Origin: an uncultured Bacteroidota bacterium
GTDB lineage: Bacteria > Bacteroidota > Bacteroidia > Chitinophagales > Chitinophagaceae
DNA: 64,000 nucleotides
Reading direction: 5' to 3'
Assembly: GCA_903819975.1 (NCBI GenBank)
Contig: CAIJFI010000002.1
Location: 120,626-184,625, forward strand
Position numbers and translations under genes: made by a program. Shown here in pieces: positions 15,933-25,610 of this stretch (positions within the stretch are counted from its first letter, which is position 1; each line of letters opens with the position of its first letter). The notes beneath the pieces are model-generated. The model had not been told where the DNA came from. It saw only the letters and a program-made list of their open reading frames with translations, and searched no databases.

Positions 15933-18527
15933 ATGGCAAAATCCAGTGCAGAAACTCCTCTAATGCAGCAACATAGGGCTATTAAACAAAAATACCCTGA
16001 TGCTATTTTATTGTTTAGAGTGGGTGATTTTTATGAGACTTTTGGAGAAGATGCGGTTATTGCGTCAAAAGTATTGGGTATTACCTTAACTAAGCGAAAC
16101 AATGGGTCGGCTTCCTCAAGCGAATTAGCAGGTTTCCCTCACCATTCTTTGGATACTTATTTACACAAATTGGTAAAGGCAGGTTATCGTGTAGCTATTT
16201 GTGATCAATTGGAAGACCCTAAATCGGTTAAAGGAATTGTGAAACGTGGGGTTACAGATATGCTTACTCCAGGAATTGCAACCAATGATAAATTATTAGA
16301 ACATAAAAACAATAATTTCTTAGCTGCTATTTATGTCGAAAATGAGCATGGTGGCGTTGCATTTTTAGACATAACAACAGGAGAATTTTTATTGGCCGAA
16401 GGGAACACCGAATATTTAGATAAATTATTACAGAGCTTACAACCTGCCGAAATATTATACCCTAAAAACTACCAAGCTAGTTTTAAAGAAACATTTGGCA
16501 ATGGTTTTTATACTTACGGATTAGATAGTTGGATTTTTGATGAACCATTTGCAACCGATTTATTATTCAAACAATTTCAAACTACTTCCTTAAAAGGTTT
16601 TGGCATTGAAGGTTTAACAAAAGGAATTATTGCAGCAGGTGCTATTTTACATTACTTAAAAGAAACAGAACATCCACATCTTTCTCATATTCATAAAATT
16701 GGACGCATTGATCGAGACGAAATTTTATGGATGGATAAATTTACCATTCGCAATTTAGAATTAATTGGAAATGGTGCAGACCGTAAAGGTTTATTAGAAG
16801 TGATGGATGCCACCAAAAGCCCAATGGGCGCGCGCTTACTTAAAAGATGGTTGATATTCCCATTACAATCCATTACACAAATTAACAATCGCTTAGACGC
16901 TGTAGAAACTTTACTAAAAAACAGTGAAGCTGCCCAACGTATGAGTGATTTAATAGAATCCTGTGGTGACTTGGAAAGATTATCTAGTAAATTATCTACT
17001 CGAAAATTACAACCAAGAGAGTTTATACAATTAGCAAGATCATTAGAAGCAATTGAAACAATTAAAGCGGAGCTTACTCCTATTGACAATAATTATTTAC
17101 AACATATAAGTAGTGAATTAGACATTTGTTCAAATTCTAAGAAAGCAATTTTTGACACCTTAATTGAACAACCTCCAGCAACAGCGGTTAAAGGTGGATT
17201 TATAAAAGAAGGCGTTGCTGCCGAACTTGATGAATTAAGAAATATTTCAAGCGGCGGAAAAGAATATCTTACACAATTACAAAATAAGGAAGCAGAAATC
17301 ACAGGCATCTCCTCTTTGAAAATTGGATACAACAATGTGTATGGTTATTATTTAGAAGTTACGCATGCGCACAAAGACAAAGTGCCTGCCGAATGGATAC
17401 GTAAACAAACATTAACAACGGCCGAAAGATATATTACACCTGAATTAAAAGTATACGAGGAAAAAATATTAGGTGCCGAAGATAAAATATTAACTCTTGA
17501 AACCCAGTTGTATCAAGGCTTAATAGATGTTGTATTAAAAGAAATGAATTTATTGCAAAAAAATGGCCAATGGATTGGCGTATTAGATTGCTTAATTTGT
17601 TTTGCAACAATTGCCAAAGCCCAAAAATATTGCAAGCCAAGCATTACCGAAAATACGGTTTTAAATATCGAAGCAGGACGTCATCCAGTGATTGAACAAA
17701 ATTTAGCGATAGACCAATCTTATATTCCAAACGATGTTTTCTTAGATCCAAGTGCTCAACAAATAATTATCTTGACTGGACCAAACATGAGTGGTAAGAG
17801 TGCCGTATTGAGACAGACTGCTTTGATTACTTTAATGGCACATATGGGCTCCTATGTACCAGCAGAGGCCGCATCGGTTCCATTAACAGATAAGATATTT
17901 ACACGTGTAGGTGCCAATGATAATTTAAGTGCTGGCGAATCTACTTTTATGGTGGAGATGATTGAAACTGCGAGCATCTTAAACAATATCAGTCCTAGAA
18001 GTTTAATTTTATTAGATGAAATTGGAAGAGGAACTTCTACCTATGATGGTATTTCAATTGCATGGAGCATAGTTGAATATTTATACCAATCCCCTGCTAA
18101 GCCTAAGACATTATTTGCAACACACTATCATGAGTTAAATGACTTGGAGGCTCAATTACCAAATGTTCACAATTATCATGTGAGCCATAAGGAAGTAGGA
18201 AATAAAATTATTTTCTTACGCAAGTTAACTAAGGGCGGCAGTACACATAGCTTTGGTATTCATGTGGCTAAAATGGCAGGTATGCCAAATGTATTAGTAA
18301 GTAGGGCTAATGATATTTTAAAAGAGATGGAATTGAAAAATGCAGGTAATACTAATAATACCCCAAGTGCAGCTCCGTCTAACGATCAGTTTCAATTATC
18401 CATTTTTGATGCACATACTGAAACATTTGAATCTATCCGCAAGGAATTAGATGAGATTGACATTAATAATTTAACGCCAGTTGAGGCATTAATGAAACTA
18501 CAAGCCATTAAGCAGAAGCTTAATTAA
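15933..18527 (+). CDS. mutS: DNA mismatch repair protein MutS
   Basis: An 864-residue MutS1. The mismatch-reading motif is in LLFRVGDFYETFGEDA (Phe-Tyr-Glu, about 34-36), the clamp and lever regions follow, and the ABC ATPase has Walker A GPNMSGKSAV and LLDEIGRGTSTYDG, then the ATHYHEL switch. The frame is open upstream to 15774, but those codons run back across the divergent gene and its promoter. The ATG at 15933 (MAKSSAETPLMQQHRAIKQK) fits the family N-terminus and the -7 box. It ends at a shared terminator with dapA. Confidence 0.97.
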   Translation: MAKSSAETPLMQQHRAIKQKYPDAILLFRVGDFYETFGEDAVIASKVLGITLTKRNNGSASSSELAGFPHHSLDTYLHKLVKAGYRVAICDQLEDPKSVKGIVKRGVTDMLTPGIATNDKLLEHKNNNFLAAIYVENEHGGVAFLDITTGEFLLAEGNTEYLDKLLQSLQPAEILYPKNYQASFKETFGNGFYTYGLDSWIFDEPFATDLLFKQFQTTSLKGFGIEGLTKGIIAAGAILHYLKETEHPHLSHIHKIGRIDRDEILWMDKFTIRNLELIGNGADRKGLLEVMDATKSPMGARLLKRWLIFPLQSITQINNRLDAVETLLKNSEAAQRMSDLIESCGDLERLSSKLSTRKLQPREFIQLARSLEAIETIKAELTPIDNNYLQHISSELDICSNSKKAIFDTLIEQPPATAVKGGFIKEGVAAELDELRNISSGGKEYLTQLQNKEAEITGISSLKIGYNNVYGYYLEVTHAHKDKVPAEWIRKQTLTTAERYITPELKVYEEKILGAEDKILTLETQLYQGLIDVVLKEMNLLQKNGQWIGVLDCLICFATIAKAQKYCKPSITENTVLNIEAGRHPVIEQNLAIDQSYIPNDVFLDPSAQQIIILTGPNMSGKSAVLRQTALITLMAHMGSYVPAEAASVPLTDKIFTRVGANDNLSAGESTFMVEMIETASILNNISPRSLILLDEIGRGTSTYDGISIAWSIVEYLYQSPAKPKTLFATHYHELNDLEAQLPNVHNYHVSHKEVGNKIIFLRKLTKGGSTHSFGIHVAKMAGMPNVLVSRANDILKEMELKNAGNTNNTPSAAPSNDQFQLSIFDAHTETFESIRKELDEIDINNLTPVEALMKLQAIKQKLN

Positions 18528-18560
18528 ATGCTTCTAACTAATTTTAAATATTGATCGCAT

Positions 18561-18590
18561 AAAAAAAGCACTCCATGGAGTGCTTTTTAA
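18561..18590. terminator. bidirectional terminator between mutS and dapA
   Basis: A perfect 26-nt palindrome (18563-18588) with GC-rich GCACTCC core is flanked by A-runs on the left and T-runs on the right, so it can end both the plus-strand mutS and the minus-strand dapA transcripts. Confidence 0.8.
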
Positions 18591-18606
18591 TTTTATATTA
18601 TCTTAA

Positions 18607-19491
18607 TTATGCAAAATACTTTTGCAAATAATCGTGAATTTTTTTCTGTAATCCTGCACTTACAGGAACCAATGGCAATCTAAATTCATTTTCAATTAAA
18701 CCTTGTTCCGCTAAAAATGCTTTAACCCCGCTAGGATTATTTTCCTCGTACATATAGGTGTACCCTTCTACCATTAAATCGTTTAAACGCTTAGCCATAC
18801 TAAAATCACCTGCCATACAATAACGAATCATATCGCTAAAAGGCTTAGGAAAAGTATTAGCAGCAACACTTATTACACCATCCATTCCACAAGCAATCTG
18901 AGCCATTACAATTTCATCGTCACCACTTACTACTAAGAAATCACTAGGGCGATCTTTTAATATATCAATAGACTGTGCCATTTCAGGACCAGCTTCCTTA
19001 ATACCTCCAATATTTGGATGTGCTGCCAAACGTAATGTTGTTGCAGCAGTCATATTTCTACCTGTTCTACCTGGAACATTGTACAATAAAATAGGTTTTG
19101 GAGCGGCATCCGCTAAAGCAATATAATGCTGATATAATCCTTCCTGAGAAGGTTTGTTATAATAAGGAGTAACACTTAAAATAGCTACTACTTTACTTAA
19201 ATCAAATTTCCCAAAAGACTTAATTACTTCTGCAGTATTGTTTCCACCAATACCAACTACTATTGGTACTCGACCATTTACTTTATTTACAGTGCAATTA
19301 AATACTTCCACTTTTTCTTGATCCGATAATACCACCGATTCACCAGTTGTACCAAGGGTTACAATATAATCAAGGCCCCCAGCAATTTGAATATCAATTA
19401 GGTTTTCTAATGCAGCGAAGTCAATTGACTTGTCTTTTTTAAATGGAGTAACTAATGCTACGCCTGTTCCTTTTAGCGTTTGTCTTAACAT
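18607..19491 (-). CDS. dapA: 4-hydroxy-tetrahydrodipicolinate synthase
   Basis: A 294-residue TIM barrel that joins pyruvate and aspartate semialdehyde in lysine and diaminopimelate synthesis. The Schiff-base Lys165 lies in GGIKEAG, Tyr137 in LLYNVPGRTGRN, and the GTTGE loop (47-51) carries the catalytic Thr. It lies 12 nt downstream of accA and is likely co-transcribed with it. Confidence 0.97.
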   Translation of the reverse strand: MLRQTLKGTGVALVTPFKKDKSIDFAALENLIDIQIAGGLDYIVTLGTTGESVVLSDQEKVEVFNCTVNKVNGRVPIVVGIGGNNTAEVIKSFGKFDLSKVVAILSVTPYYNKPSQEGLYQHYIALADAAPKPILLYNVPGRTGRNMTAATTLRLAAHPNIGGIKEAGPEMAQSIDILKDRPSDFLVVSGDDEIVMAQIACGMDGVISVAANTFPKPFSDMIRYCMAGDFSMAKRLNDLMVEGYTYMYEENNPSGVKAFLAEQGLIENEFRLPLVPVSAGLQKKIHDYLQKYFA

Positions 19492-19503
19492 GTAGGGTTT
19501 GTA

Positions 19504-20478
19504 TTATGCTTCTTCGAAGAAGCCCATTTTACTATATTTTTCAATTCTGTTTTCTATTCTTACTGTTGGGTCAATATCTTTTAATTCATTTAATGCTATG
19601 ATTATTTTTTCTTTCAAGATAGCAGCAGCTTCGGTATAACTCCAATGTGCACCACCAAATGGTTCAGGAACAATTTCATCAATCAGACCAAATCCTTTCA
19701 TATCGTTTGCTGTTAACTTTAATTGTTCTGCTGCAACTTCTTTCTTATCCCAGCTTCTCCATAAAATAGAACTACAGCTTTCAGGAGAAATCACAGTATA
19801 CCAAGTGTTTTCCATCATCAAAGTTTTATCTCCAACACCAATACCCAATGCTCCACCACTAGCTCCTTCACCAATAATACAAATCACAATTGGCACTTTT
19901 AATCGAATCATTTCATAGATATTACGCGCAATTGCCTCTCCTTGGCCTCTTTCTTCGGCTTCTAGGCCCGGAAATGCCCCTGGAGTATCAATTAAACAAA
20001 CCACAGGCTTATTGAATTTTTCGGCCAATTTCATCAATCTAAGGGCTTTTCGGTAGCCTTCTGGATTTGCCATACCAAAATTTCTCATTTGGCGGGCCTT
20101 TGTATTACTACCCTTTTGCTGCCCAATCATCATTACAGTTTGACCATTTAGCTCGGTAAAACCACCTACCATGGCTTTATCATCCTTCACATTTCTATCG
20201 CCATGAAGCTCAATAAACTTATCACACATTAGGTGAATGTACTTTAAAGTATAAGGGCGGTCTGGATGACGACTTAATTGTACTCTTTGCCACGGAGAAA
20301 GCGTCTCAGTAAGGGCTTTACGCTTATCAACGATAGATTGTTCAAGTTGTTTTATAGTTGCTGAAAGGTCAATTTTAGGGTTCTTTTCAGCTAACTTCTT
20401 AGTAGCATCAATTTGCTCGTACAACTCTTTAATAGGTTGTTCAAATTCCAAAAACTGTCTATTAGGGTATTCTGGCAT
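19504..20478 (-). CDS. accA: acetyl-CoA carboxylase carboxyltransferase subunit alpha
   Basis: A 324-residue carboxyltransferase subunit that, with AccD, moves the carboxyl group from biotin to acetyl-CoA in fatty acid synthesis. It starts with the coiled [17 protein letters not shown] segment. The crotonase-fold domain includes [25 protein letters not shown] and [16 protein letters not shown], the two oxyanion-hole loops. accD is not in the window. Confidence 0.98.
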   Translation of the reverse strand: MPEYPNRQFLEFEQPIKELYEQIDATKKLAEKNPKIDLSATIKQLEQSIVDKRKALTETLSPWQRVQLSRHPDRPYTLKYIHLMCDKFIELHGDRNVKDDKAMVGGFTELNGQTVMMIGQQKGSNTKARQMRNFGMANPEGYRKALRLMKLAEKFNKPVVCLIDTPGAFPGLEAEERGQGEAIARNIYEMIRLKVPIVICIIGEGASGGALGIGVGDKTLMMENTWYTVISPESCSSILWRSWDKKEVAAEQLKLTANDMKGFGLIDEIVPEPFGGAHWSYTEAAAILKEKIIIALNELKDIDPTVRIENRIEKYSKMGFFEEA

Positions 20479-20526
20479 AATCTTAGTTTGGGCTGTAAAA
20501 ATAATACAACAATTTTTAATAAAAGA

Positions 20527-20559
20527 TTTGTTTAAAAAACTTCTTTACCCTTATCTTTG
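20527..20559 (+). promoter_or_regulatory. tRNA-Asp promoter, Bacteroidota type
   Basis: TTTG (-33) at 20527-20530, 21 nt, then TATCTTTG (-7) at 20552-20559 match the Bacteroidota vegetative consensus. The mature tRNA begins 35 nt after the -7 box. Confidence 0.7.
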
Positions 20560-20593
20560 CAACCCGGAAACGGAAACGTCTCTGGAAGTTCTT

Positions 20594-20667
20594 GGATCGG
20601 TAGTTCAGTTGGTTAGAATGCCGCCCTGTCACGGCGGAGGTCGCGGGTTCGAGTCCCGTCCGGTCCG
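20594..20667 (+). tRNA. tRNA-Asp (anticodon GTC)
   Basis: A 74-nt cloverleaf. The acceptor arms GGATCGG and CCGGTCC pair over seven positions (one G-T). The anticodon arm CCGCC-CTGTCAC-GGCGG carries GTC, and the T arm has GGGTTCGAGTCCC. The discriminator base is G, as expected for tRNA-Asp. The 3' CCA is not encoded. Confidence 0.97.
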
Positions 20668-20668
20668 C

Positions 20669-20705
20669 AAAAGCCCTTAGCTTTCAATAAGTTAGGGGCT
20701 TTTTC
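20669..20705 (+). terminator. tRNA-Asp terminator
   Basis: A 13-bp stem with two G-U pairs (AAGCCCTTAGCTT with AAGTTAGGGGCTT) is followed by a T-run, directly after the tRNA. Confidence 0.75.
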
Positions 20706-20747
20706 GTTTGTATACCCCCTACATAAGTCATAATTCAGTATTTTTAG

Positions 20748-20778
20748 AACGCATGCTGCCAAAATCCTAACGCATGCT
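20748..20778 (+). repeat. two direct repeats AACGCATGCT, 21 bp apart
   Basis: AACGCATGCT occurs at 20748-20757 and again at 20769-20778, exactly 21 bp (two helical turns) apart, directly before the PL8 start at 20786. Each contains the palindrome GCATGC. Spacing in whole turns is typical of operator half-sites. Confidence 0.45.
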
Positions 20779-20785
20779 ATTAGCT

Positions 20786-22981
20786 ATGAAAAAAATAATT
20801 TGTTCATTATCCATTTTATTACTCGCAGCCCCTATTGCATTTACACAATCTACGGACTTAACCATTATCCAAAACCGTATCATAACCGATCTACTTGTAA
20901 ACAAACCAGCTGATAATAAAGTGGAATCCATCTTGTCTAAGATTAAATCAGATGGTAGCTTTAACGATATTAATTATTCAGATTTAAGTAGGACTGCAAG
21001 TTTCCCCCAAGGCAGACATACAAATGATCTTGCATATATAGCAATAGCTTATAAAAATAAAAACTCAAGCTTTTACCAAAGTCAAAAAGTAAAAGAGGCT
21101 GTAATTAAAGGATTGACCTTTTGGGTTCAAAACGATTTTGTGGGCGAAAATTGGCATGACAATCAAATTACCACACCAACCAATTTGATGAACATTATGT
21201 TAGCCATTGGGGATGAATTACCCAAAGAATTAGTTGAAAAAACGCAACCCATGATTGGCAGAGCCAATATGAAAGCTTCTGGTGCACGACCTAGTGGTGA
21301 TAGAATTGTAATTGCAGGTGTACTTGCTAAAAATTTACTATTTAATAAAAACGATAAGCTGTTTGACTCTATCATTAATATTATTCAAAATGAAATGAAA
21401 TTTTCAACGGGCGAAAGAGGCATACAGCAGGATTTAAGCTTTCACCATCGAGTTGATAGAGTTAATAATACAGACTCTTATGGTTATGTAAAATTTGCCA
21501 ATGTTTATGGTGAATGGTCAAACTATGTATTTGGAACAAAGTATCAATTTTCAAATGATAAAATAAAAATTTTAGTTGATTACTACTTAGATGGTATTTA
21601 TAAACAAATGGTATACGGGGTTTACGAAGATGTTAGTGTTAGAAATAGAGATATTGCACTAAGACGAGGAGCTGTTGAAGCTAAAGGAACACTTGAAATT
21701 GAAAGACTACTTAAAGTTACCGATTACAGAAAAAAGGAATTAGAAGAAATTATCAAATTAAGGAAAGGGGAATCTAAACCTACACTTTCATTTGCAAAGT
21801 TCTTTTGGCAATCAGAACATTTTGTTTTTCAACGCCCAAACTTTTATACAAGTGTGCGCATGTTTTCAACCAGAAATGCAAATATGGAAGAACCCTATAA
21901 TGGACCTGGGAAAACAACACACCACAGAGCAGATGGCACAAATTATTTAGTACTAAAAGGAGATGAATACCATAACATTTGGGCTGCATATGATTGGCAA
22001 AAGATTTCTGGAACAACTATCATGCAAAAACCTAGCTTACCTGGAATTGAGGAAATTCAAAAAGAAGGACTTACCAATTTTGTAGGTGCTGTTACAGATG
22101 GATTATATGGTGCTGTAGCATTTGATTTTAAAAGTCCTCATGATTTGCTTGAAGCAAAAAAATCTTGGTTCTTTTTTGACGAAGAATATGTTTGTTTAGG
22201 AGCTGGTATCAAACCTAAAAAATCTTTGCCTGTAGTAACCACAATTAATCAAGTATTATTAAAGAGTGAGGTTAGCATTATGCAAAATGGGAATAAAATG
22301 ATACTCCCAAAAGGAAACAGAGCACTTGACAACGTTAAATGGGTGTACCAAGATAAAGTTGGCTATATATTTCCTGAACCAACTAACATTAATATTTCCA
22401 ATCAAACAGAAACAGGAAGATGGTCAGACATTACAGATCAAAAAAATATTAGTAACGCTTTGGTGAGTACTGATATATTTAAATTATATTTTAATCACGG
22501 AGACAAGATTAATGAAACCGATATTTACGGAAACAGAAAAATGGCACAGTACCCTTCCTACCAATATATTGTTGTGCCAAATGTAACTGAACAAAATTTG
22601 TCTGAATCAATTAGCAATAACCACAATATTAAAATTTTATCAAACACCTCTACCTTACAAGGTGTAATGCAAACCAAATTGGGTATTATTCAATTAGCAT
22701 TTTATAAAGCTGGTGAAGTAGAAATTGAAAAAGGACAAACAATAAGAATGGATAGCCAAGGCATGGCAATGCTTAAAATGAATGGTAATAAAGTGAATGA
22801 ATTAACTGTCTCAGATCCATCAAGGGAGTTAAGTCGCATTATGATTACTTTATCTAATATTTACAAAGTAAACGCTGTTGGTATTAATTGTATCAATGAT
22901 GAGAAAAATAACAAAACAATGATCCTGATTGAATTACCACAAGGAGTTTATGCAGGTAAAAGTGTAAGCTTTAAATTATAA
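20786..22981 (+). CDS. polysaccharide lyase family 8 (hyaluronate/chondroitin AC lyase type)
   Basis: A 731-residue secreted enzyme with a signal peptide (MKKIICSLSILLLAAPIAFT). An alpha/alpha-toroid (about 25-330) has the expected catalytic Asn133 in TPTNLMN, the His pair 220-221 in LSFHHRV and Tyr232/234 in DSYGYVKF. Three beta domains follow, with HHRADGTNYL and WDITDQ-like elements of PL8. It cleaves uronic-acid-containing chains by beta-elimination; hyaluronan, chondroitin, xanthan or a bacterial glycan are all possible. The ATG at 20774 lies within a direct repeat, so 20786 is preferred. It converges with the lyase at 22983. Confidence 0.85.
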   Translation: MKKIICSLSILLLAAPIAFTQSTDLTIIQNRIITDLLVNKPADNKVESILSKIKSDGSFNDINYSDLSRTASFPQGRHTNDLAYIAIAYKNKNSSFYQSQKVKEAVIKGLTFWVQNDFVGENWHDNQITTPTNLMNIMLAIGDELPKELVEKTQPMIGRANMKASGARPSGDRIVIAGVLAKNLLFNKNDKLFDSIINIIQNEMKFSTGERGIQQDLSFHHRVDRVNNTDSYGYVKFANVYGEWSNYVFGTKYQFSNDKIKILVDYYLDGIYKQMVYGVYEDVSVRNRDIALRRGAVEAKGTLEIERLLKVTDYRKKELEEIIKLRKGESKPTLSFAKFFWQSEHFVFQRPNFYTSVRMFSTRNANMEEPYNGPGKTTHHRADGTNYLVLKGDEYHNIWAAYDWQKISGTTIMQKPSLPGIEEIQKEGLTNFVGAVTDGLYGAVAFDFKSPHDLLEAKKSWFFFDEEYVCLGAGIKPKKSLPVVTTINQVLLKSEVSIMQNGNKMILPKGNRALDNVKWVYQDKVGYIFPEPTNINISNQTETGRWSDITDQKNISNALVSTDIFKLYFNHGDKINETDIYGNRKMAQYPSYQYIVVPNVTEQNLSESISNNHNIKILSNTSTLQGVMQTKLGIIQLAFYKAGEVEIEKGQTIRMDSQGMAMLKMNGNKVNELTVSDPSRELSRIMITLSNIYKVNAVGINCINDEKNNKTMILIELPQGVYAGKSVSFKL

Positions 22982-22982
22982 A

Positions 22983-24122
22983 TTAATGCGCTTCAAGCAA
23001 ATAGTGGTTGTAATTATTTTTTATATAATATTGATCTAAATAAGTTTGACACTTTACACATGAAAATTTACTACTAGCTAAATGTAAAATTTCTACTCCC
23101 TCCCTAAATTCAAATGGTTTTATTTGAGGGCCATCCCATTTTTTTTCTTCAACCAAATATGGAATCATTTCATTCACTGCCGCTTTTAAGGTATGTTTAG
23201 GGTTTAATGAATTCTCCCAAAAATCAACGCCTGTGCGCTCCGACATTTTTGCAATTTTCAAGAATGCGTCAATAACAAAAACTGAATAATGCAAGGATGT
23301 TGTTCTTGCCATTTCAAGTGGGAACCTGTTATTGTCGTCCATTTGATAAGAAAGACGTATTTGCGCGTTTTGAATAATTTTACTTGCAGCCTCTTTTTGA
23401 TTCGTAAACAAGGAAATAGATAATCTTAAGGCATCATACCAAACGCCATGATTATTTTTTGCATTTAGCTCGTTCATCCCATTTTTACTTGTTTGCATCC
23501 ATTGTAAAAAGTCTGTAAACCAAGCCTGCATATTTTTAAGATCCTCTTTTGGATAAGCCCCATCTCTATTCATTAGCTCAATTGCATCAATTACCTTAAT
23601 AAAGTTTCTTGCATCAATTAAACCTGCACCTCTTCCATCATTCTCCCCTTTTATGGCTTGTCCATAATTCATATTTGGATTCATTCTGGTTGCGGCGTCT
23701 AAAAACCAAACACGAATTAACTTAACAGCATGATTGTAATATTTTTTTTCTCCTGAGTAATAATTTGCCTTTGCTAGTGTATAAATATGACTGCATATAT
23801 ATGGCAAATAATCTTTGTCCTTATACAATTTCACTTCGGGATTTATTTCGCCATCTTTTCTCATATACGGCAATCCATCTTTTTTAGATGGATCAGGCCA
23901 GTGATAAGGAGCCAGGCTCATATAATCGTGTTTGGAACCGCTTGGCGGAATATTATTTTTTTCCATCACTGAAACTGGACCATACTTTAACGACTTATTA
24001 GCTTCTGAAATGAGCGATTGATAAGCTTTTTGATAAATAGGGTCATTTTGAGCTTGCGACACTAACTGTAAAGTAAAAGTGCAGATGCACACTAATAACA
24101 ATTTTAAGCGTTTATTTATCAT
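22983..24122 (-). CDS. secreted alginate lyase-family protein (PL5/PL38-like)
   Basis: A 379-residue protein with a signal peptide (ending in SQA before QND). It has an alpha-helical toroid with SLAPYHWPDPSK, MNYGQAIKGENDGRGAGLID and AKNNHGVWYDALRL. The NNHG segment matches the conserved catalytic Asn-His of the alginate lyase fold. Members split alginate or glucuronan by beta-elimination. Its start overlaps the stop of the MFS gene (ATGA), so uptake and cleavage are translated together. Confidence 0.82.
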   Translation of the reverse strand: MINKRLKLLLVCICTFTLQLVSQAQNDPIYQKAYQSLISEANKSLKYGPVSVMEKNNIPPSGSKHDYMSLAPYHWPDPSKKDGLPYMRKDGEINPEVKLYKDKDYLPYICSHIYTLAKANYYSGEKKYYNHAVKLIRVWFLDAATRMNPNMNYGQAIKGENDGRGAGLIDARNFIKVIDAIELMNRDGAYPKEDLKNMQAWFTDFLQWMQTSKNGMNELNAKNNHGVWYDALRLSISLFTNQKEAASKIIQNAQIRLSYQMDDNNRFPLEMARTTSLHYSVFVIDAFLKIAKMSERTGVDFWENSLNPKHTLKAAVNEMIPYLVEEKKWDGPQIKPFEFREGVEILHLASSKFSCVKCQTYLDQYYIKNNYNHYLLEAH

Positions 24123-25420
24123 AGTATATTAGAATTATTATTAACTTTTTTATCAGTTAAAAAATGAATGCAAATCCAACCCAAAGGAACCAGTATGGCT
24201 GCTAATGCAAAAAAAGAATAATAGTTTGTCTTTGAAATAATTGGAACCAACAATGTAATAATAATGGTTCCTACAACAGCAGACATTCCACCAATACCAG
24301 AAACGGCACCTACATTTTTTCCACTAAAATAATCGGAAGGAAGTGTTTGTAAATTATTAATAAGAAATTGAAATCCAAATAGTGTGGCGCCTATTAAGAA
24401 AATAGCAAGTGGAATTTGTACTTTTAATTGATCCAAAAAGTAAAGGATTGAAATTAAGGATAATAACATAATAGTACAACCAATTGCAATTGCTTTTTTT
24501 CTTGCTTTTTGCGCTTCCACCCCTTTTTTGATTAATTTACTAGAATAAAAACCTCCTGTCAAACCTCCTATTGCTGCAAATAAATAAGGAGCCCAAGCAA
24601 ATGCACCTACTTGCTTAATATCAAATCCCATTTGGTCTTTTAAAAAAGTTGGTAGCCAGGTAAGGAACATCCACCAAACAGGATCTAAAAAAAATCTAGA
24701 CGATATAATTCCCCAAGTATTACGTACTTGTAATAATTGACGCCAGCTTTTAACTGGTGGTTCATTTGTAAGTTGTGTTAATCCCTTATCCCCTTCAATA
24801 TGCGTAAGCTCATTTTTTGATAACCAAGGGTGTTTGGAAGGAATGTTTTTGTTGATAAGCAGCCATGGTATAATCCAAAGCAAGCCTATACATCCAATAC
24901 CAACAAAAGTCATTCTCCATCCAAAAGCAAGAAAAACATATGCAATAAAAGGGGCTGCCACTACTGAGCCCAATGAAGCTCCTGCTCCAAAAATACCTTG
25001 CGCAATAGCACGCTCTTTTGCCGGAAACCACTCTGCATTACTTTTAGTAGCCCCAGGCCAATTGCCTGCTTCACTTATTCCAAGCATGGCTCTAAATATG
25101 TTAAATGAAAATATAGATCTTGCAAATGCATGCAATGCGATAGAAACACTCCAAGCACTTATTGAAACCACCATCCCAATTCTAGTTCCAATAGCATCCA
25201 TCATTTTTCCTGTCACCATCTGACCTATTGCATACGTTATCATAAAGAACGTAGTTATTAATGCCAATGCATTTTTATTGTCTGCATCTGCTATACCAAA
25301 TTCTTTATAAATATAGGGCCACATAATATTTATGGCACTACGATCTATATAATTGATGATTGTAGCAAGTCCAATTAATCCTATTATCCACCATCTTAGC
25401 CCTTTAAGTTGAAATGCCAT
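24119..25420 (-). CDS. MFS transporter, hexuronate (ACS family) type
   Basis: A 433-residue 12-helix transporter. It starts LKGLRWWIIGLIGLATIINYIDRSAINI, the N-terminus of the ExuT/anion:cation symporter group, and has GISEAGNWPGATKSNAEWFPAKERA between helices 4 and 5. Members bring in glucuronate, galacturonate or related acids with protons. Being fused in one operon with a lyase, it probably imports the unsaturated uronic acid or short oligomers. No SusC/D pair is present. Confidence 0.88.
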   Translation of the reverse strand: MAFQLKGLRWWIIGLIGLATIINYIDRSAINIMWPYIYKEFGIADADNKNALALITTFFMITYAIGQMVTGKMMDAIGTRIGMVVSISAWSVSIALHAFARSIFSFNIFRAMLGISEAGNWPGATKSNAEWFPAKERAIAQGIFGAGASLGSVVAAPFIAYVFLAFGWRMTFVGIGCIGLLWIIPWLLINKNIPSKHPWLSKNELTHIEGDKGLTQLTNEPPVKSWRQLLQVRNTWGIISSRFFLDPVWWMFLTWLPTFLKDQMGFDIKQVGAFAWAPYLFAAIGGLTGGFYSSKLIKKGVEAQKARKKAIAIGCTIMLLSLISILYFLDQLKVQIPLAIFLIGATLFGFQFLINNLQTLPSDYFSGKNVGAVSGIGGMSAVVGTIIITLLVPIISKTNYYSFFALAAILVPLGWICIHFLTDKKVNNNSNIL

Positions 25421-25544
25421 TTATTATTGAATTAAGGGTAATTATATTTTTAATAAATAAATGTAAATCAAAAATTGTTTTCAACCCATATAATTACATG
25501 AAATCAAAATTATCCAGCGCATGTCTTTTTTATTGACCCTATTC

Positions 25545-25576
25545 AATAAAAAGAGCCACTTATTGCTAAGTGACTC
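25545..25576 (-). terminator. terminator of the first NTF2-like lipoprotein gene
   Basis: On the minus strand a 10-bp stem (GAGTCACTTA with TAAGTGGCTC, one U-G pair) closes a 4-nt loop and is followed by TTTTT, 35 nt after the stop of the 170-residue lipoprotein. Confidence 0.75.
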
Positions 25577-25610
25577 CCTTTCTTTATTTAAACCAAACTT
25601 AAAAATGAAA

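Noticed and set aside
20594..25420. Integrative element inserted at tRNA-Asp
   Set aside because: No integrase, no second copy of the tRNA 3' end and no change in base composition was seen, so a mobile island is not supported.
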